DNA of 64,000 nt from Rhodococcus triatomae (GTDB lineage Bacteria > Actinomycetota > Actinomycetes > Mycobacteriales > Mycobacteriaceae), in assembly GCF_014217785.1 (NCBI RefSeq), contig NZ_CP048814.1, positions 3,782,001-3,846,000 on the forward strand, given 5' to 3'. Of this stretch, positions 18,426-27,343 are shown in pieces (positions within the stretch are counted from its first letter, which is position 1; every line of letters begins with the position of its first letter). The translations under genes were made by a program, and so were the position numbers. Under the pieces are notes generated by a model, which saw only the letters and a list, made by a program, of their open reading frames with translations, ran no database searches and was not told the origin of the DNA.

Positions 18426-21400
18426 GCACGGGAGCATTCGAGCCGAGGATCGACCCGGTGGAACTCGCCGCCGGACTCGGGCAGCATCCGCCGACCCCGG
18501 AGCAGGCCGCGGTGATCGCGGCGCCGTTGCGCCCGACGCTCGTCGTCGCGGGCGCAGGTGCGGGAAAGACCGAGACCATGGCAGCCCGCGTGGTCTGGTT
18601 GGTGGCCAACGGGCTCGTCGCCCCGGATGCCTTACTCGGCCTGACGTTCACCCGGAAGGCCGCGCAGCAGCTGACCGTTCGGATCCGGCAGCGGCTGGCC
18701 CGGCTGGCGGGGTCCGAACTGCTCCGCTCGGTCGATCCGGGGGGCGAACTGCGCTCCCGGATTCTCGCGAGCGAGCCCGAGGTGAGTACCTATCACGCGT
18801 ACGCCGGCCGCCTGCTCGCCGACCACGGCCTCCTGTTGCCGATCGAGCCGACCGCGACGTTGTTGTCGGAGACGGAGCTGTGGCAGATCGCGCACCGGGT
18901 CGTCAGTTCCTGGGACGGGGACATCGACACCGACCGCACCCCGGCGTCGCTCACCGAGGCGGTGCTCGCGCTCTACGGCCAGCTGGCCGAGCATCTCGCC
19001 GGACCCGAGGATCTGCGCGAGGCACACACGGATCTCGAGAAGCTCGTCTTCGCGCTGCCCCCCGGTCCTCGTCAGCGCCGCGAGCCGGGCAAGTCCCTCC
19101 TCGACGTCGTCGAGGCGCAGCGCAGGCGCATCGAGCTGCTTCCGTTGGTCGCCCGGCTGACCGAGACGCTGCGTAGGGAGGGTGCCCTCGACTTCGGCAG
19201 CCAGATGTCCCTCGCGGCCCGCCTCGCCGACGAGCATCCCGGAGTCGGAGACAGTGAGCGTCAACGGTTCCGGGTGGTGTTGCTCGACGAATACCAGGAC
19301 ACCGGGCACTCGCAGCGGGTTCTGCTCTCGGCACTGTTCGGCGGGGGAGCGGACTCGGCGCTGTCGGTGACGGCGGTAGGAGACCCGATGCAGTCGATCT
19401 ACGGCTGGCGAGGTGCCTCCGCGGCCAATCTCCCGCGATTCGCGACGGACTTCCCGCTGGCCGACGGTACGCCCGCGCCCACCCTCGAGCTCCTCACCAG
19501 CTGGCGGAACCCGCCCGAGGCGCTGGATCTGGCCAATCACGTGTCCGCGCCCCTGCGCCGGTCGGGTGTCGCGGTCAGCACACTGCGGCCGCGGCCCGGA
19601 GCGGAGCCGGGTGATGTGCGCCTGGCCCTCCTCACCGACGCCGACCGGGAGCGGCAGTGGGTGGCGAGCGCGGTCGCCGGCGAATTCGAGCGCGCACGGG
19701 AGGCAGCGGAGCCGATGCCGACCGCGGCGGTGCTGGTGCGCCGCAACGCGGATGCGGCGCCGATGGCGGAGGCGCTGCGTGCCCGGGGGCTGCCCGTCGA
19801 GGTCGTCGGACTGGGCGGCCTGTTGCACACCCCGGAAGTCGCCGACGTGGTGGCGATGCTCCGTGTCGTCGCCGATCCGATGGCCGGGAGTGCGGCCGTG
19901 CGATTGCTGACCGGAGCCCGGTGGCAGATCGGTGCCGCCGACCTGCGGGCGCTCGCGCGCCGCGCCGGCGAACTCGAAATCTCCCGTGGGTACGGGACAT
20001 CGGGCGCCGTGACCGATCCGGAGTCGCTCGCCGAGGCGCTGGGCAGTGCGCTCCCCGGAGAGGTCGCCGAGCAGGCGGGGCTCGCCGATGCGCTGGCCGA
20101 CCCCGGCTCGCGCGAGCGCTACTCCCAGGCCGGCTTCGCTCGGATCACGGCGCTCGCGAGCGAACTGGCGTCCCTACGGGAACGTATCGGGCAACCTCTC
20201 ACCGAACTGGTGGCAGAGGTGGAGCGGGTGCTCGCGGTCGGTGTCGAGGTGTGTGCCCGGGGCGGAGCCGCCGGTCGAGAGCATCTGGACGCGTTCGCGG
20301 ACGTGGTGGCCGGATACGCCGGGCGATCCACCGCAACGCTGTCGGGCTTGCTCGCCTTCCTCGCCGCAGCGGAGTCCGTCGAGGACGGGCTGGCCCCCGG
20401 CGAGGTCCAGGTGGACCCGGACCGGGTGCAGATTCTCACCGTGCACTCGGCGAAGGGGCTCGAGTGGGAGGTGGTGGCGGTCCCACACGTGACCGCGGGA
20501 GTGTTCCCCTCCGGCACGGCATCCGGGACGTGGCTGGGTGCACTCGGCGAGTTGCCTCCGGCACTGCGCGGCGACCGGGTACCTCCCGGCGCCGCGGACG
20601 GCGACGGGTTCCCGACCCTCGACCTCGACGACGTCGCCGACCGCAAGGATCTCGAGCAGGCGATCGAACGGCACAAGGCCGCGCTCGCCGGCCGCCGTCG
20701 CGAAGAGGACCGACGACTGTTCTACGTCGCGCTCACCCGCACGGAACGGGTTCTGCTCGTGTCCGGGCACCACTGGGCCGAGACCGGCACCGAACCCAAG
20801 GGGCCGTCCGAGTTCCTCGTCGAACTGCACGAGCACGCCGCGCGCACGCCGGACTGCCCGGTACGCGTGGACGAGTGGGCGCCGCCACCGGACGAGGGAG
20901 CGGAGAATCCGCTGACCTCCGCCCCCGTGACGGCGAGCTGGCCGCCGGATCCCCTGGGTGCCCGCCGCGAGGCCGTCGAAACGGGTGCGCGGCTGGTGCG
21001 CGCGGCGCTGAGCGCGGTCACCGGAGCTGATTCAGGGCGCGCTCGAGGCACAGCGGAAGCCGATGACCCGGAGAACTGGGCAGCAGACGTGGACGCACTG
21101 CTGCGCGAGCGGCAGGAGCGGTCCCGTGTGGAATCGGAAGTTGTTCTTCCCGCCCAACTCTCGGTCAGTCAGCTCGTCGAGCTGAAGGCCGACCCGGACG
21201 CCTTCGCCGCGCGGCTCCGCCGGCCACTGCCGTATCCGCCCAACCCGCTGGCCCGGCGCGGTACCGCATTCCACGCGTGGGTGGAGGCCAGGTTCGGTGC
21301 GGTCCGGCTGCTCGACTTCGACGAGCTACCCGGCGCCGCCGACACCGACGACGGGTCGGATGACGATCTCGAGGGCCTGCAGCAGGCCTTCCTGCGGAGT

Positions 21401-21745
21401 CGGTGGGCGCACCGCACACCCGTCGAGGTGGAAGTGCCGTTCGAGACCGCGGTCGGTGGTGCCGTGCTGCGTGGTCGAATCGATGCGGTGTTCGCCGACC
21501 CGGACGGCGGATGGACCGTCGTCGACTGGAAGACCGGCGCACCGCCGTCCACTCCCGACGAGCCCGCCGTGGTCATGCAACTGGCCGCCTACCGGCTCGC
21601 CTGGGCGGAACTGATGGGCGCGCCACCCGAGAAGGTTCGTGCCGCATTCCATTACGTCCGCTCCGGGCGGACGATGGCGCCGGGTCATCTTCCCGGCGCA
21701 GAAGCTCTCGCCGAACTCGTCAGTGGCCGTGGTGGCCCGGTGTAG
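18422..21745 (+). CDS. adnB: AdnB subunit of the AdnAB helicase-nuclease
   Basis: AdnB is the partner subunit, 1107 residues, with a superfamily-1 motor and a RecB-like nuclease. Motor motifs are complete: GAGAGKTETMAARV (Walker A), LTFTRKAAQQL (Ia), LLDEYQDTGHSQ (II), VGDPMQSIYGWRGAS (III), LTVHSAKGLEWEVVAVP (V) and FYVALTRTERVLLVS (VI). The nuclease domain holds RRGTAFHAWVEARFG, RGRIDAVFADPDGGWTVVDW and MQLAAYRLAW, giving His, Asp, Asp-Lys and Gln catalytic residues. The ATG overlaps the adnA stop. The 3' end overlaps the convergent doxX-like gene by 26 bp. Confidence 0.94.
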   Translation: MSTGAFEPRIDPVELAAGLGQHPPTPEQAAVIAAPLRPTLVVAGAGAGKTETMAARVVWLVANGLVAPDALLGLTFTRKAAQQLTVRIRQRLARLAGSELLRSVDPGGELRSRILASEPEVSTYHAYAGRLLADHGLLLPIEPTATLLSETELWQIAHRVVSSWDGDIDTDRTPASLTEAVLALYGQLAEHLAGPEDLREAHTDLEKLVFALPPGPRQRREPGKSLLDVVEAQRRRIELLPLVARLTETLRREGALDFGSQMSLAARLADEHPGVGDSERQRFRVVLLDEYQDTGHSQRVLLSALFGGGADSALSVTAVGDPMQSIYGWRGASAANLPRFATDFPLADGTPAPTLELLTSWRNPPEALDLANHVSAPLRRSGVAVSTLRPRPGAEPGDVRLALLTDADRERQWVASAVAGEFERAREAAEPMPTAAVLVRRNADAAPMAEALRARGLPVEVVGLGGLLHTPEVADVVAMLRVVADPMAGSAAVRLLTGARWQIGAADLRALARRAGELEISRGYGTSGAVTDPESLAEALGSALPGEVAEQAGLADALADPGSRERYSQAGFARITALASELASLRERIGQPLTELVAEVERVLAVGVEVCARGGAAGREHLDAFADVVAGYAGRSTATLSGLLAFLAAAESVEDGLAPGEVQVDPDRVQILTVHSAKGLEWEVVAVPHVTAGVFPSGTASGTWLGALGELPPALRGDRVPPGAADGDGFPTLDLDDVADRKDLEQAIERHKAALAGRRREEDRRLFYVALTRTERVLLVSGHHWAETGTEPKGPSEFLVELHEHAARTPDCPVRVDEWAPPPDEGAENPLTSAPVTASWPPDPLGARREAVETGARLVRAALSAVTGADSGRARGTAEADDPENWAADVDALLRERQERSRVESEVVLPAQLSVSQLVELKADPDAFAARLRRPLPYPPNPLARRGTAFHAWVEARFGAVRLLDFDELPGAADTDDGSDDDLEGLQQAFLRSRWAHRTPVEVEVPFETAVGGAVLRGRIDAVFADPDGGWTVVDWKTGAPPSTPDEPAVVMQLAAYRLAWAELMGAPPEKVRAAFHYVRSGRTMAPGHLPGAEALAELVSGRGGPV

Positions 21746-22130
21746 GACTCCGCCGGGCACGCAGGGCGGCAATGACGAGCGGAACCTGAAGGGGCAGTCG
21801 ACCGACGGCGAGCGCCTTCTGTGCCGAACTGGTCTTGTCGCTGCGTACCCAGTCGACCGCCATCTGCACGTTCGCCGGGAACACCGCCACGAACAGTGCC
21901 GCTGCGGCGGTACCGCCGAGACGACGGGTCCGGGGAACCAGCAGCGAGGCGCCGACCGCGAGTTCGGCAACCCCCGAGGCGTAGGTGTACGTGCGTGCGT
22001 CGCCGGGAAGCGATCGGGGGACGATCGCGTCGAAGAACTTGGGCGCGACGAAGTGCAGTGACCCCGCGCCGAGGAGCAACCCGGACAGCGCCAGCGCCGA
22101 GCGCCGAGCCGATGTGGCGTTTCGTGACAT
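21720..22130 (-). CDS. DoxX-family small membrane protein
   Basis: This 136-residue protein has four hydrophobic segments (around residues 10-28, 50-67, 74-92 and 110-126) and the DoxX-like pattern GSLHFVAPKFFDAIVPR followed by ASGVAELAVGASLLVPR. Family members sit in the cytoplasmic membrane and some take part in thiol redox stress protection. The ATG nearest the first span was chosen; earlier in-frame ATGs add an Arg/Cys-rich stretch with no family resemblance. It is convergent and slightly overlapping with adnB and divergent from the potassium channel. Confidence 0.8.
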   Translation of the reverse strand: MSRNATSARRSALALSGLLLGAGSLHFVAPKFFDAIVPRSLPGDARTYTYASGVAELAVGASLLVPRTRRLGGTAAAALFVAVFPANVQMAVDWVRSDKTSSAQKALAVGRLPLQVPLVIAALRARRSPTPGHHGH

Positions 22131-22266
22131 TCCGACAGCCTGCCCCGATATGGGGTGGTAGCGCAACGCCGAGAAGCGGCGCCGCCGCGCACAATGCGCT
22201 TCCTCGTGCATCAGTGGGGCTAGGCTCCCGTCCGAGAGGATCGAACCGCACGAACATGGGGACGGT

Positions 22267-23334
22267 ATGGCGGGCAGGCTGCGCGCGAGATTGAGCAGAT
22301 CGGACACGCTCACCGATCAACCGGATTTCGCTCTGGTCGGCATCCTGAAGATTCCGCAGAACGCGTCGAGCCCGGCGAGCGCGATCTGGCGGCGGGTGCT
22401 GGTGGCGCTGGGGGCGCTGGCGGCGGCCGTCGTCATCGTCTATCTGGGCCGGGACGGATACAAGGATGCCCAGGGCAACGAGCTGTCCCTGGTGGACTGC
22501 ATCTACTACGCGACGGTGTCGCTGTCGACCACCGGCTACGGCGACATCGTGCCGATCACGCAATCGGCCCGTCTCACCAACGCGCTGCTCATCACCCCGC
22601 TCCGGATCTTCTTCCTCATCGTCCTCGTCGGCACCACGCTGGCCGCGCTCACCGAGAGCTCGCGCCAGGCATTCAAGATTCAGCGTTGGAGGCATCGCGT
22701 GCGCAATCACACCGTCGTCGTCGGCTACGGAACCAAGGGGCGCACCGCCATCGACGCCATGCTCGGCGACGGGGTCCCGCCGTCCGAGATCGTCGTGGTC
22801 GACACCGAGCAGGCGGTGCTGGATTCCGCCGCGGCCAAGGGCCTGGTGACGGTGGCGGGGTCCGCGACGCGGTCGGATGTCCTGCGGCTCGCCGGGGCCC
22901 AGCACGCGGCGGCGATCATCGTCGCCACCAACCGCGACGACACCGCGGTCCTGGTGACCTTGACCGCACGCGAGATCGCGCCGGACGCCAAGATCGTTGC
23001 GGCCATCCGGGAATCGGACAATACGCATCTGTTGCGGCAGTCGGGTGCCGATTCGGTCGTGGTGTCCTCCGAAACCGCGGGGCGTCTGCTCGGGATCGCC
23101 ACCAAGACTCCCAGCGTGGTGGAGATGATGGAGGACCTGCTGACTCCGGAGGCCGGATTCGCGATCGCGGAGCGCGCCGTCGAGCGGGACGAGGTCGGTG
23201 GATCGCCACGACACCTGTCCGACATCGTGCTGGGAGTGGTCCGGGACGGGCGGTTGATCCGGGTCGGGTCGCCGGAGGTCGATGCGGTCGAGGCGGACGA
23301 CCGGCTGCTGTACATCCGCAGAGTCACGTCCTGA
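22267..23334 (+). CDS. Two-segment potassium channel with RCK/TrkA_N domain
   Basis: This 355-residue K+ channel has an N-terminal membrane helix (residues 43-60), a pore loop with the selectivity filter TTGYGD at 88-93, a second helix (residues 107-128), then a cytosolic RCK domain starting HTVVVGYGTKGRTAIDAML with a Rossmann GxGxxG-like motif, and a C-terminal RCK_C-like part. RCK domains gate such channels by nucleotide or ion binding. It matches M. tuberculosis Rv3200c in type and neighbours (adnB and nudC). A TAGGCT -10 candidate lies about 45 bp upstream of the ATG. Confidence 0.9.
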   Translation: MAGRLRARLSRSDTLTDQPDFALVGILKIPQNASSPASAIWRRVLVALGALAAAVVIVYLGRDGYKDAQGNELSLVDCIYYATVSLSTTGYGDIVPITQSARLTNALLITPLRIFFLIVLVGTTLAALTESSRQAFKIQRWRHRVRNHTVVVGYGTKGRTAIDAMLGDGVPPSEIVVVDTEQAVLDSAAAKGLVTVAGSATRSDVLRLAGAQHAAAIIVATNRDDTAVLVTLTAREIAPDAKIVAAIRESDNTHLLRQSGADSVVVSSETAGRLLGIATKTPSVVEMMEDLLTPEAGFAIAERAVERDEVGGSPRHLSDIVLGVVRDGRLIRVGSPEVDAVEADDRLLYIRRVTS

Positions 23335-23353
23335 GCCCAGTAGTGTTGCGGCG

Positions 23354-24271
23354 GTGAGTGACTTCGACGGGCCCGTGTTCGAGCTGAACCAGACACCGCT
23401 GCTCTCCCGGTCCGCCGTGGGGCGGGCCGAGGAGCTGCGCAGTGACACGGAGGCGCTCCGTGCGGGATGGCCCGACGCGGTGCAGTTGCGTGTCGATCGG
23501 CGTGGCCAGGTGGAGATCGAGGACGGCGCTCTCGTTCTCCGGCCTGCGATCGACGCGGCGGCCGAACCGATTCCCGGAGCGGTGTTCCTGGGGCTGCGCG
23601 ACGGCCGGCACGTGTGGGCCGTTCCGGTCACCGAACTCGACGGCTCGGTGGGGGACCTGCGGCTCGCGGGGGCCGCCCTGTCGGACGCCGACGCGGGCCT
23701 GGTCACCGGCGCGGTCGCGGTCCTGGCGTGGCATCGGTCGGCGGGCTTCAGTGCCGTGGACGGTTCGCCCACCACGCCGACGACGTCCGGGTGGTCGCGG
23801 ATCTCCGAGGCGACCGGCCACGAGGAGTTCCCGCGCACGGATCCGGCGATCATCTGCCTGGTACACGACGGCGGCGAGCAGGTGCTGTTGGCACGTCAGG
23901 GGGTGTGGCCGGAGCGCCGCTTCTCGGTGTTGGCGGGCTTCGTCGAGGCCGGTGAGTCCCTGGAGACCTGCGTGGCACGGGAGATCAAGGAGGAGGTGGG
24001 GCTCGACGTCCGCGGAATCCGCTATCTCGGCAGCCAGCCCTGGCCCTTCCCGCGATCGGTGATGATCGGATTCGCGGCGGTCGCCGACCCGGCTGCGCCG
24101 CTGGCGTTCTCCGACGGCGAGATCGCCGAGGCGCGCTGGTTCACCCGCGACGAGGTCCGCTCCGCGATCGACGCGGGTGACTGGATGTCCGGGGCCGACG
24201 CCCCACTCCTGCTCCCGGGGCCGATCTCCATCGCCCGTGGAATGCTCGAATCCTGGGTCTCCGCCTCCTGA
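23354..24271 (+). CDS. nudC: NAD+ diphosphatase NudC
   Basis: Nudix hydrolase that splits NADH/NAD+ to NMN and AMP and can decap NAD-capped RNA. The 305-residue protein has the full Nudix box GFVEAGESLETCVAREIKEE near residue 198, followed by the NudC-specific SQPWPFPRSVMIGF motif. The paired cysteines of the zinc ribbon of E. coli NudC are not visible; that segment instead reads VDGSPTTPTTSGWSR. The GTG start lies seven bases after a TAGTGT -10 hexamer (23341-23346), suggesting a leaderless transcript. It follows the potassium channel and converges with mycoredoxin-1. Confidence 0.92.
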   Translation: MSDFDGPVFELNQTPLLSRSAVGRAEELRSDTEALRAGWPDAVQLRVDRRGQVEIEDGALVLRPAIDAAAEPIPGAVFLGLRDGRHVWAVPVTELDGSVGDLRLAGAALSDADAGLVTGAVAVLAWHRSAGFSAVDGSPTTPTTSGWSRISEATGHEEFPRTDPAIICLVHDGGEQVLLARQGVWPERRFSVLAGFVEAGESLETCVAREIKEEVGLDVRGIRYLGSQPWPFPRSVMIGFAAVADPAAPLAFSDGEIAEARWFTRDEVRSAIDAGDWMSGADAPLLLPGPISIARGMLESWVSAS

Positions 24272-24325
24272 CCACCACCCCCGCCCTGCCCGATCCCCCC
24301 CCGATCCCCCCGATCCGCCCGCCCT

Positions 24326-24386
24326 CCCCTGGGTGAAGGGACCATTCGACCGGTCTGACGAGGCGAAGGGTCCGTTCACCCAGGGG
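24326..24386. terminator. Long inverted repeat between nudC and mrx1
   Basis: Two 23-base arms (24326-24348 and 24364-24386) are reverse complements apart from two mismatches, around a 15-base loop. The element lies between the convergent ends of nudC and mrx1 and should form a bidirectional hairpin. There is no U-tract. Its length and a conserved-looking GTGAAGGGACC core are unusual for a simple terminator. Confidence 0.6.
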
Positions 24387-24429
24387 GAGGAGGGGAGAGG
24401 GGAGAGACGGAGAGGGGAGATTACGGAGA

Positions 24430-24696
24430 CTAGAGGCCGAGGGCCTGCTTGACCTGCACGAGGGTGGGATTGGTGGCGGTGCTGCCGTCGGGGTACTTCA
24501 GGGTCGGGACGACGTGGTTGCCGCCGTTGACCGAGCCCACGAACTCCGCGGACGCCGGATCCTGTTCGATGTCGATCTCGACGTAGCCGATGCCGGACTC
24601 GTCCAGCTGCTTCTTCAGCCGGCGGCAGTAGCCGCACCAGGGCGTCGAGTACATGGTCACGGTGCCGGTGTCCGGCGTGTTGTCGATTGCAGTCAC
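24430..24696 (-). CDS. mrx1: Mycoredoxin-1 (glutaredoxin-like, mycothiol-linked)
   Basis: This 88-residue thioredoxin-fold protein reduces mixed disulfides with mycothiol in the cytoplasm. The active site is CGYC at residues 21-24 within TMYSTPWCGYCRRL, and the cis-proline region is HVVPTLKYPDG. The length matches mycobacterial mycoredoxin-1 (Rv3198A), which also lies between nudC and uvrD2. It is divergent from uvrD2 with 89 bp between starts. The N-terminal resolving and catalytic cysteines are both present. Confidence 0.93.
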   Translation of the reverse strand: MTAIDNTPDTGTVTMYSTPWCGYCRRLKKQLDESGIGYVEIDIEQDPASAEFVGSVNGGNHVVPTLKYPDGSTATNPTLVQVKQALGL

Positions 24697-24785
24697 GGCT
24701 CACATAACACCACGGAGCGGGCAGGTGTTCCCGCCGGGCTCCCCGGCCCCGCGCACCCGACCGGCCGCTGTCGGCGACGGGTGTC

Positions 24786-26921
24786 ATGATGGACGGCATG
24801 TCGGCCGAGGAGACGCACCCGGGATTGGATCCACAACAGTCCGCCGCGGTGCGTGCTCCCCGCGGGCCGGTCTGCGTTCTCGCCGGGGCCGGCACGGGCA
24901 AGACTCGTACCATCACCCGGCGTATCGCGCACCTGGTCGATTCCGGGCACGTCTCCGCCGGGCAGGTGCTGGCCGTCACGTTCACGGCGCGCGCAGCCGG
25001 AGAGATGCGTGCGCGGTTGCGTGACCTCGGGGTCGGTGGTTCCGGGCCGCCGGTGCAGGCCCGGACGTTCCACGCCGCCGCGCTGCGCCAGCTCAAGTAC
25101 TTCTGGCCTCAGGTGGTCGGTGACACGGGATGGCAGCTGCTGGATCGCAAGTTCGCCGTGGTGGGATCGGCCGCGGGCCGGGCCGGGCTGCCGACCGGGA
25201 CGGAGGCGATTCGCGATCTCGCGAGTGAGATCGAGTGGGCGAAGGCCTCCCTGGTCGCGCCGGAGGACTACGCGCGCGCCGCGGCCAGGCTCCATCGCGA
25301 GGTGCCGTTCGATGCGGAGAAGGTAGCCCAGGTGTACGCCGGGTACGAACAACTCAAGACCCGCGGCCAGGACGGGATGTTGCTCGACTTCGACGACCTC
25401 CTGCTGCACACCGCTGCCGCGCTCGAGGAACACAGCACCGTGGCCGAGGAGTTCCGGGACCGCTACCGATGCTTCGTCGTCGACGAGTACCAGGACGTCA
25501 CCCCGCTGCAACAGCGGGTGCTCGACGCGTGGCTCGGCGACCGGGACGATCTGACCGTGGTCGGCGACGCGAACCAGACGATCTACTCGTTCACCGGTGC
25601 CACCCCCGCCTTCCTGCTGGACTTCTCGCGCCGGTTCCCCGACGCGACGGTGGTGCGTCTCGAGCGCGACTACCGGTCCACGCCCGAGGTGGTGTCGCTG
25701 GCGAACCGTGTCATCGGTGCGGCTCGCGGCCGCATCGCCGGCACTCGCCTGCAGTTGATCGGTCAGCGCGAAGCCGGGCCGGAACCGGAGTTCGCGGAGT
25801 ACGACGACGAGCCCGCGGAGGCCGCGGCCGTGGCGAAGTCCGTGCGCAGGTTGATCGCCTCGGGAGTGCCGGCGTCCGAGATCGCGATCCTCTACCGGAT
25901 CAATGCCCAGTCGGAGGTGCACGAGGAGGCACTGACACGGCTCGAGATCCCCTATCAGGTACGCGGTGGCGAGGGGTTCTTCACCCGCACCGAGGTGCGC
26001 CAGGCCGTGAACGCGCTGCGGCAGGCGGGCGCCAGGGGCGATCTGCCCGATGCCGCCGGTGCCGATCTTGTGACGTTGGTGCGCGCGGTGCTTGCTCCGC
26101 TCGGTCTCACCGACTCCGAGCCCGCCGGCGCCCAGGCGCGGGAACGGTGGGCGTCGCTGACCGCCTTGATCGCTCTCACCGAGGAGTTGCTGGTCTCCAC
26201 CCCGGAGCTGACGCTGGACGGGCTGCTGCGAGAGCTGTCGACGCGCGCCGAGTCCCGCCATCCACCGGTGGTGCAGGGTGTCACTCTGGCATCGCTGCAC
26301 GCCGCGAAGGGCCTCGAATGGGACGCGGTGTTCCTCGTCGGGCTCACCGACGGCACCCTCCCGATCCAGCACGTCCTCGGCGATTCGAGCTCGTCTCCGG
26401 ACGAGGCCGGTATCGAGGAGGAGCGCCGGCTGCTCTACGTCGGCGTCACCCGCGCCCGCGAGCACCTGCATCTGTCCTGGGCGCTCGCCCGCAACGAGGG
26501 TGGCCGCAAGTCCCGTCGGCGCTCCCGATTCCTGCACGGACTCATCCCCGACGAGTCGCCCGCCTCGCGGATCGCCACGCCCCCGGCGAGCACCCGCAAG
26601 CGCCCCCGGTGCCGGGTGTGCGGGAAGTCACTGATCGGCACCGCGGCGACGATGCTCGGCCGGTGCGAGGGCTGCCCGTCCAACCTGGACGAGGACCTGC
26701 TGATCGCGCTCAAGGAGTGGCGTCGGGAGAAGGCTCGTGAGTTGAAGGTGCCCGCCTACGTGGTGTTCAGCGACAACACGTTGACGGCTATCGCCGAGCA
26801 GTGCCCTGGAGACGACCGGGCTCTCGTGGCGATCCCGGGGATCGGGGCGAAGAAGCTCGAGACGTACGGAGGCGATGTCCTGTCCCTCGTGCGCAGTCGT
26901 ATCGCCGCAGGTAGAAAATAG
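24786..26921 (+). CDS. uvrD2: UvrD2-type superfamily-1 DNA helicase with zinc motif and HRDC domain
   Basis: This 711-residue ATP-dependent 3'-5' DNA helicase has [15 protein letters not shown] (Walker A), [12 protein letters not shown] (II), [15 protein letters not shown] (III), [17 protein letters not shown] (V) and [15 protein letters not shown] (VI). After the motor, CRVCGKSL and GRCEGCPSN give the tetracysteine zinc motif typical of mycobacterial UvrD2, then an HRDC domain ends with [16 protein letters not shown]. Candidate ATGs are at 24786, 24789 and 24798; the third gives a start resembling mycobacterial proteins. The stop codon lies two bases before the whiB7 -35 element. Confidence 0.93.
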   Translation: MMDGMSAEETHPGLDPQQSAAVRAPRGPVCVLAGAGTGKTRTITRRIAHLVDSGHVSAGQVLAVTFTARAAGEMRARLRDLGVGGSGPPVQARTFHAAALRQLKYFWPQVVGDTGWQLLDRKFAVVGSAAGRAGLPTGTEAIRDLASEIEWAKASLVAPEDYARAAARLHREVPFDAEKVAQVYAGYEQLKTRGQDGMLLDFDDLLLHTAAALEEHSTVAEEFRDRYRCFVVDEYQDVTPLQQRVLDAWLGDRDDLTVVGDANQTIYSFTGATPAFLLDFSRRFPDATVVRLERDYRSTPEVVSLANRVIGAARGRIAGTRLQLIGQREAGPEPEFAEYDDEPAEAAAVAKSVRRLIASGVPASEIAILYRINAQSEVHEEALTRLEIPYQVRGGEGFFTRTEVRQAVNALRQAGARGDLPDAAGADLVTLVRAVLAPLGLTDSEPAGAQARERWASLTALIALTEELLVSTPELTLDGLLRELSTRAESRHPPVVQGVTLASLHAAKGLEWDAVFLVGLTDGTLPIQHVLGDSSSSPDEAGIEEERRLLYVGVTRAREHLHLSWALARNEGGRKSRRRSRFLHGLIPDESPASRIATPPASTRKRPRCRVCGKSLIGTAATMLGRCEGCPSNLDEDLLIALKEWRREKARELKVPAYVVFSDNTLTAIAEQCPGDDRALVAIPGIGAKKLETYGGDVLSLVRSRIAAGRK

Positions 26922-26922
26922 G

Positions 26923-26951
26923 TTGTGCAGTTTCTCGAAACTGCCTACTGT
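26923..26951 (+). promoter_or_regulatory. whiB7 promoter
   Basis: TTGTGC (26923-26928) and TACTGT (26946-26951) are spaced 17 bp. An AT-rich stretch AGAAAATA lies just before the -35, matching the known preference of WhiB7's AT-hook for AT-rich DNA upstream of the -35 at its own promoter. The spacer contains a perfect inverted repeat CAGTTTC-TC-GAAACTG (26928-26943). Confidence 0.7.
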
Positions 26952-26957
26952 GGATAA
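26949..26957 (-). promoter_or_regulatory. Perfect DnaA box overlapping the whiB7 -10
   Basis: TGTGGATAA is the exact reverse complement of the consensus DnaA box TTATCCACA. It overlaps the last three bases of the -10 element and covers the expected transcription start. Confidence 0.55.
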
Positions 26958-27021
26958 CCGACGCGCGAGGTAGTGGCGCGCATTCATTGCCGGATCGAGA
27001 CGTGAAAGGGAGGTGGCTGTC

Positions 27022-27201
27022 ATGACGAACTGGAGCACCCAGGCTGTCGTCGACGCATTCGTCGGCGCCCATGCATCGGCACCCACCACCCGCCTGCTCG
27101 CCCGTCGAGCGGCCGGGGGTGCGATCGTTCGCGATCGCGCGGCCGCCGGAGCAGCAGCCGTCTCGTCCGTGCCTTGGAGCCACGTGGTCATCGACCCGTA
27201 G
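27022..27201 (+). CDS. whiB7 upstream ORF (leader peptide), alanine-rich, 59 residues
   Basis: This small frame lies in the whiB7 leader, about 65 nt after the predicted transcription start. AAAGGGAGG (27005-27013) is a strong ribosome site eight bases before the ATG. The peptide MTNWSTQAVVDAFVGAHASA continues with runs such as RRAAGGAIVRDRAAAGAAAV; 15 of 59 residues are Ala. Mycobacterial whiB7 leaders carry a regulatory upstream ORF whose translation defects switch on whiB7. The final codons contain an AGCCACG copy also found in the following hairpin. Its role is as a translation sensor rather than a functional protein. Confidence 0.75.
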   Translation: MTNWSTQAVVDAFVGAHASAPTTRLLARRAAGGAIVRDRAAAGAAAVSSVPWSHVVIDP

Positions 27202-27220
27202 TACTTCACTTCTCCATCCG

Positions 27221-27250
27221 AGCCACGGACGCGCAGAGCGAACCGTGGCT
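27221..27250 (+). terminator. Attenuator-like hairpin in the whiB7 leader
   Basis: AGCCACGG (27221-27228) pairs with CCGTGGCT (27243-27250), followed by TTCGTCGTTTC. It starts 19 bases after the upstream ORF stop. A second AGCCACG (27178-27184) inside the upstream ORF could compete for the same right arm, so ribosome position could decide which structure forms. Confidence 0.6.
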
Positions 27251-27343
27251 TTCGTCGTTTCGGGGGTGTCCCCCCGCTCGTCGTCGCGGTTCGTGTCCGA
27301 CACCACATTTCCGACAACGAACCACAGAGCCGAGGAGGACGAC

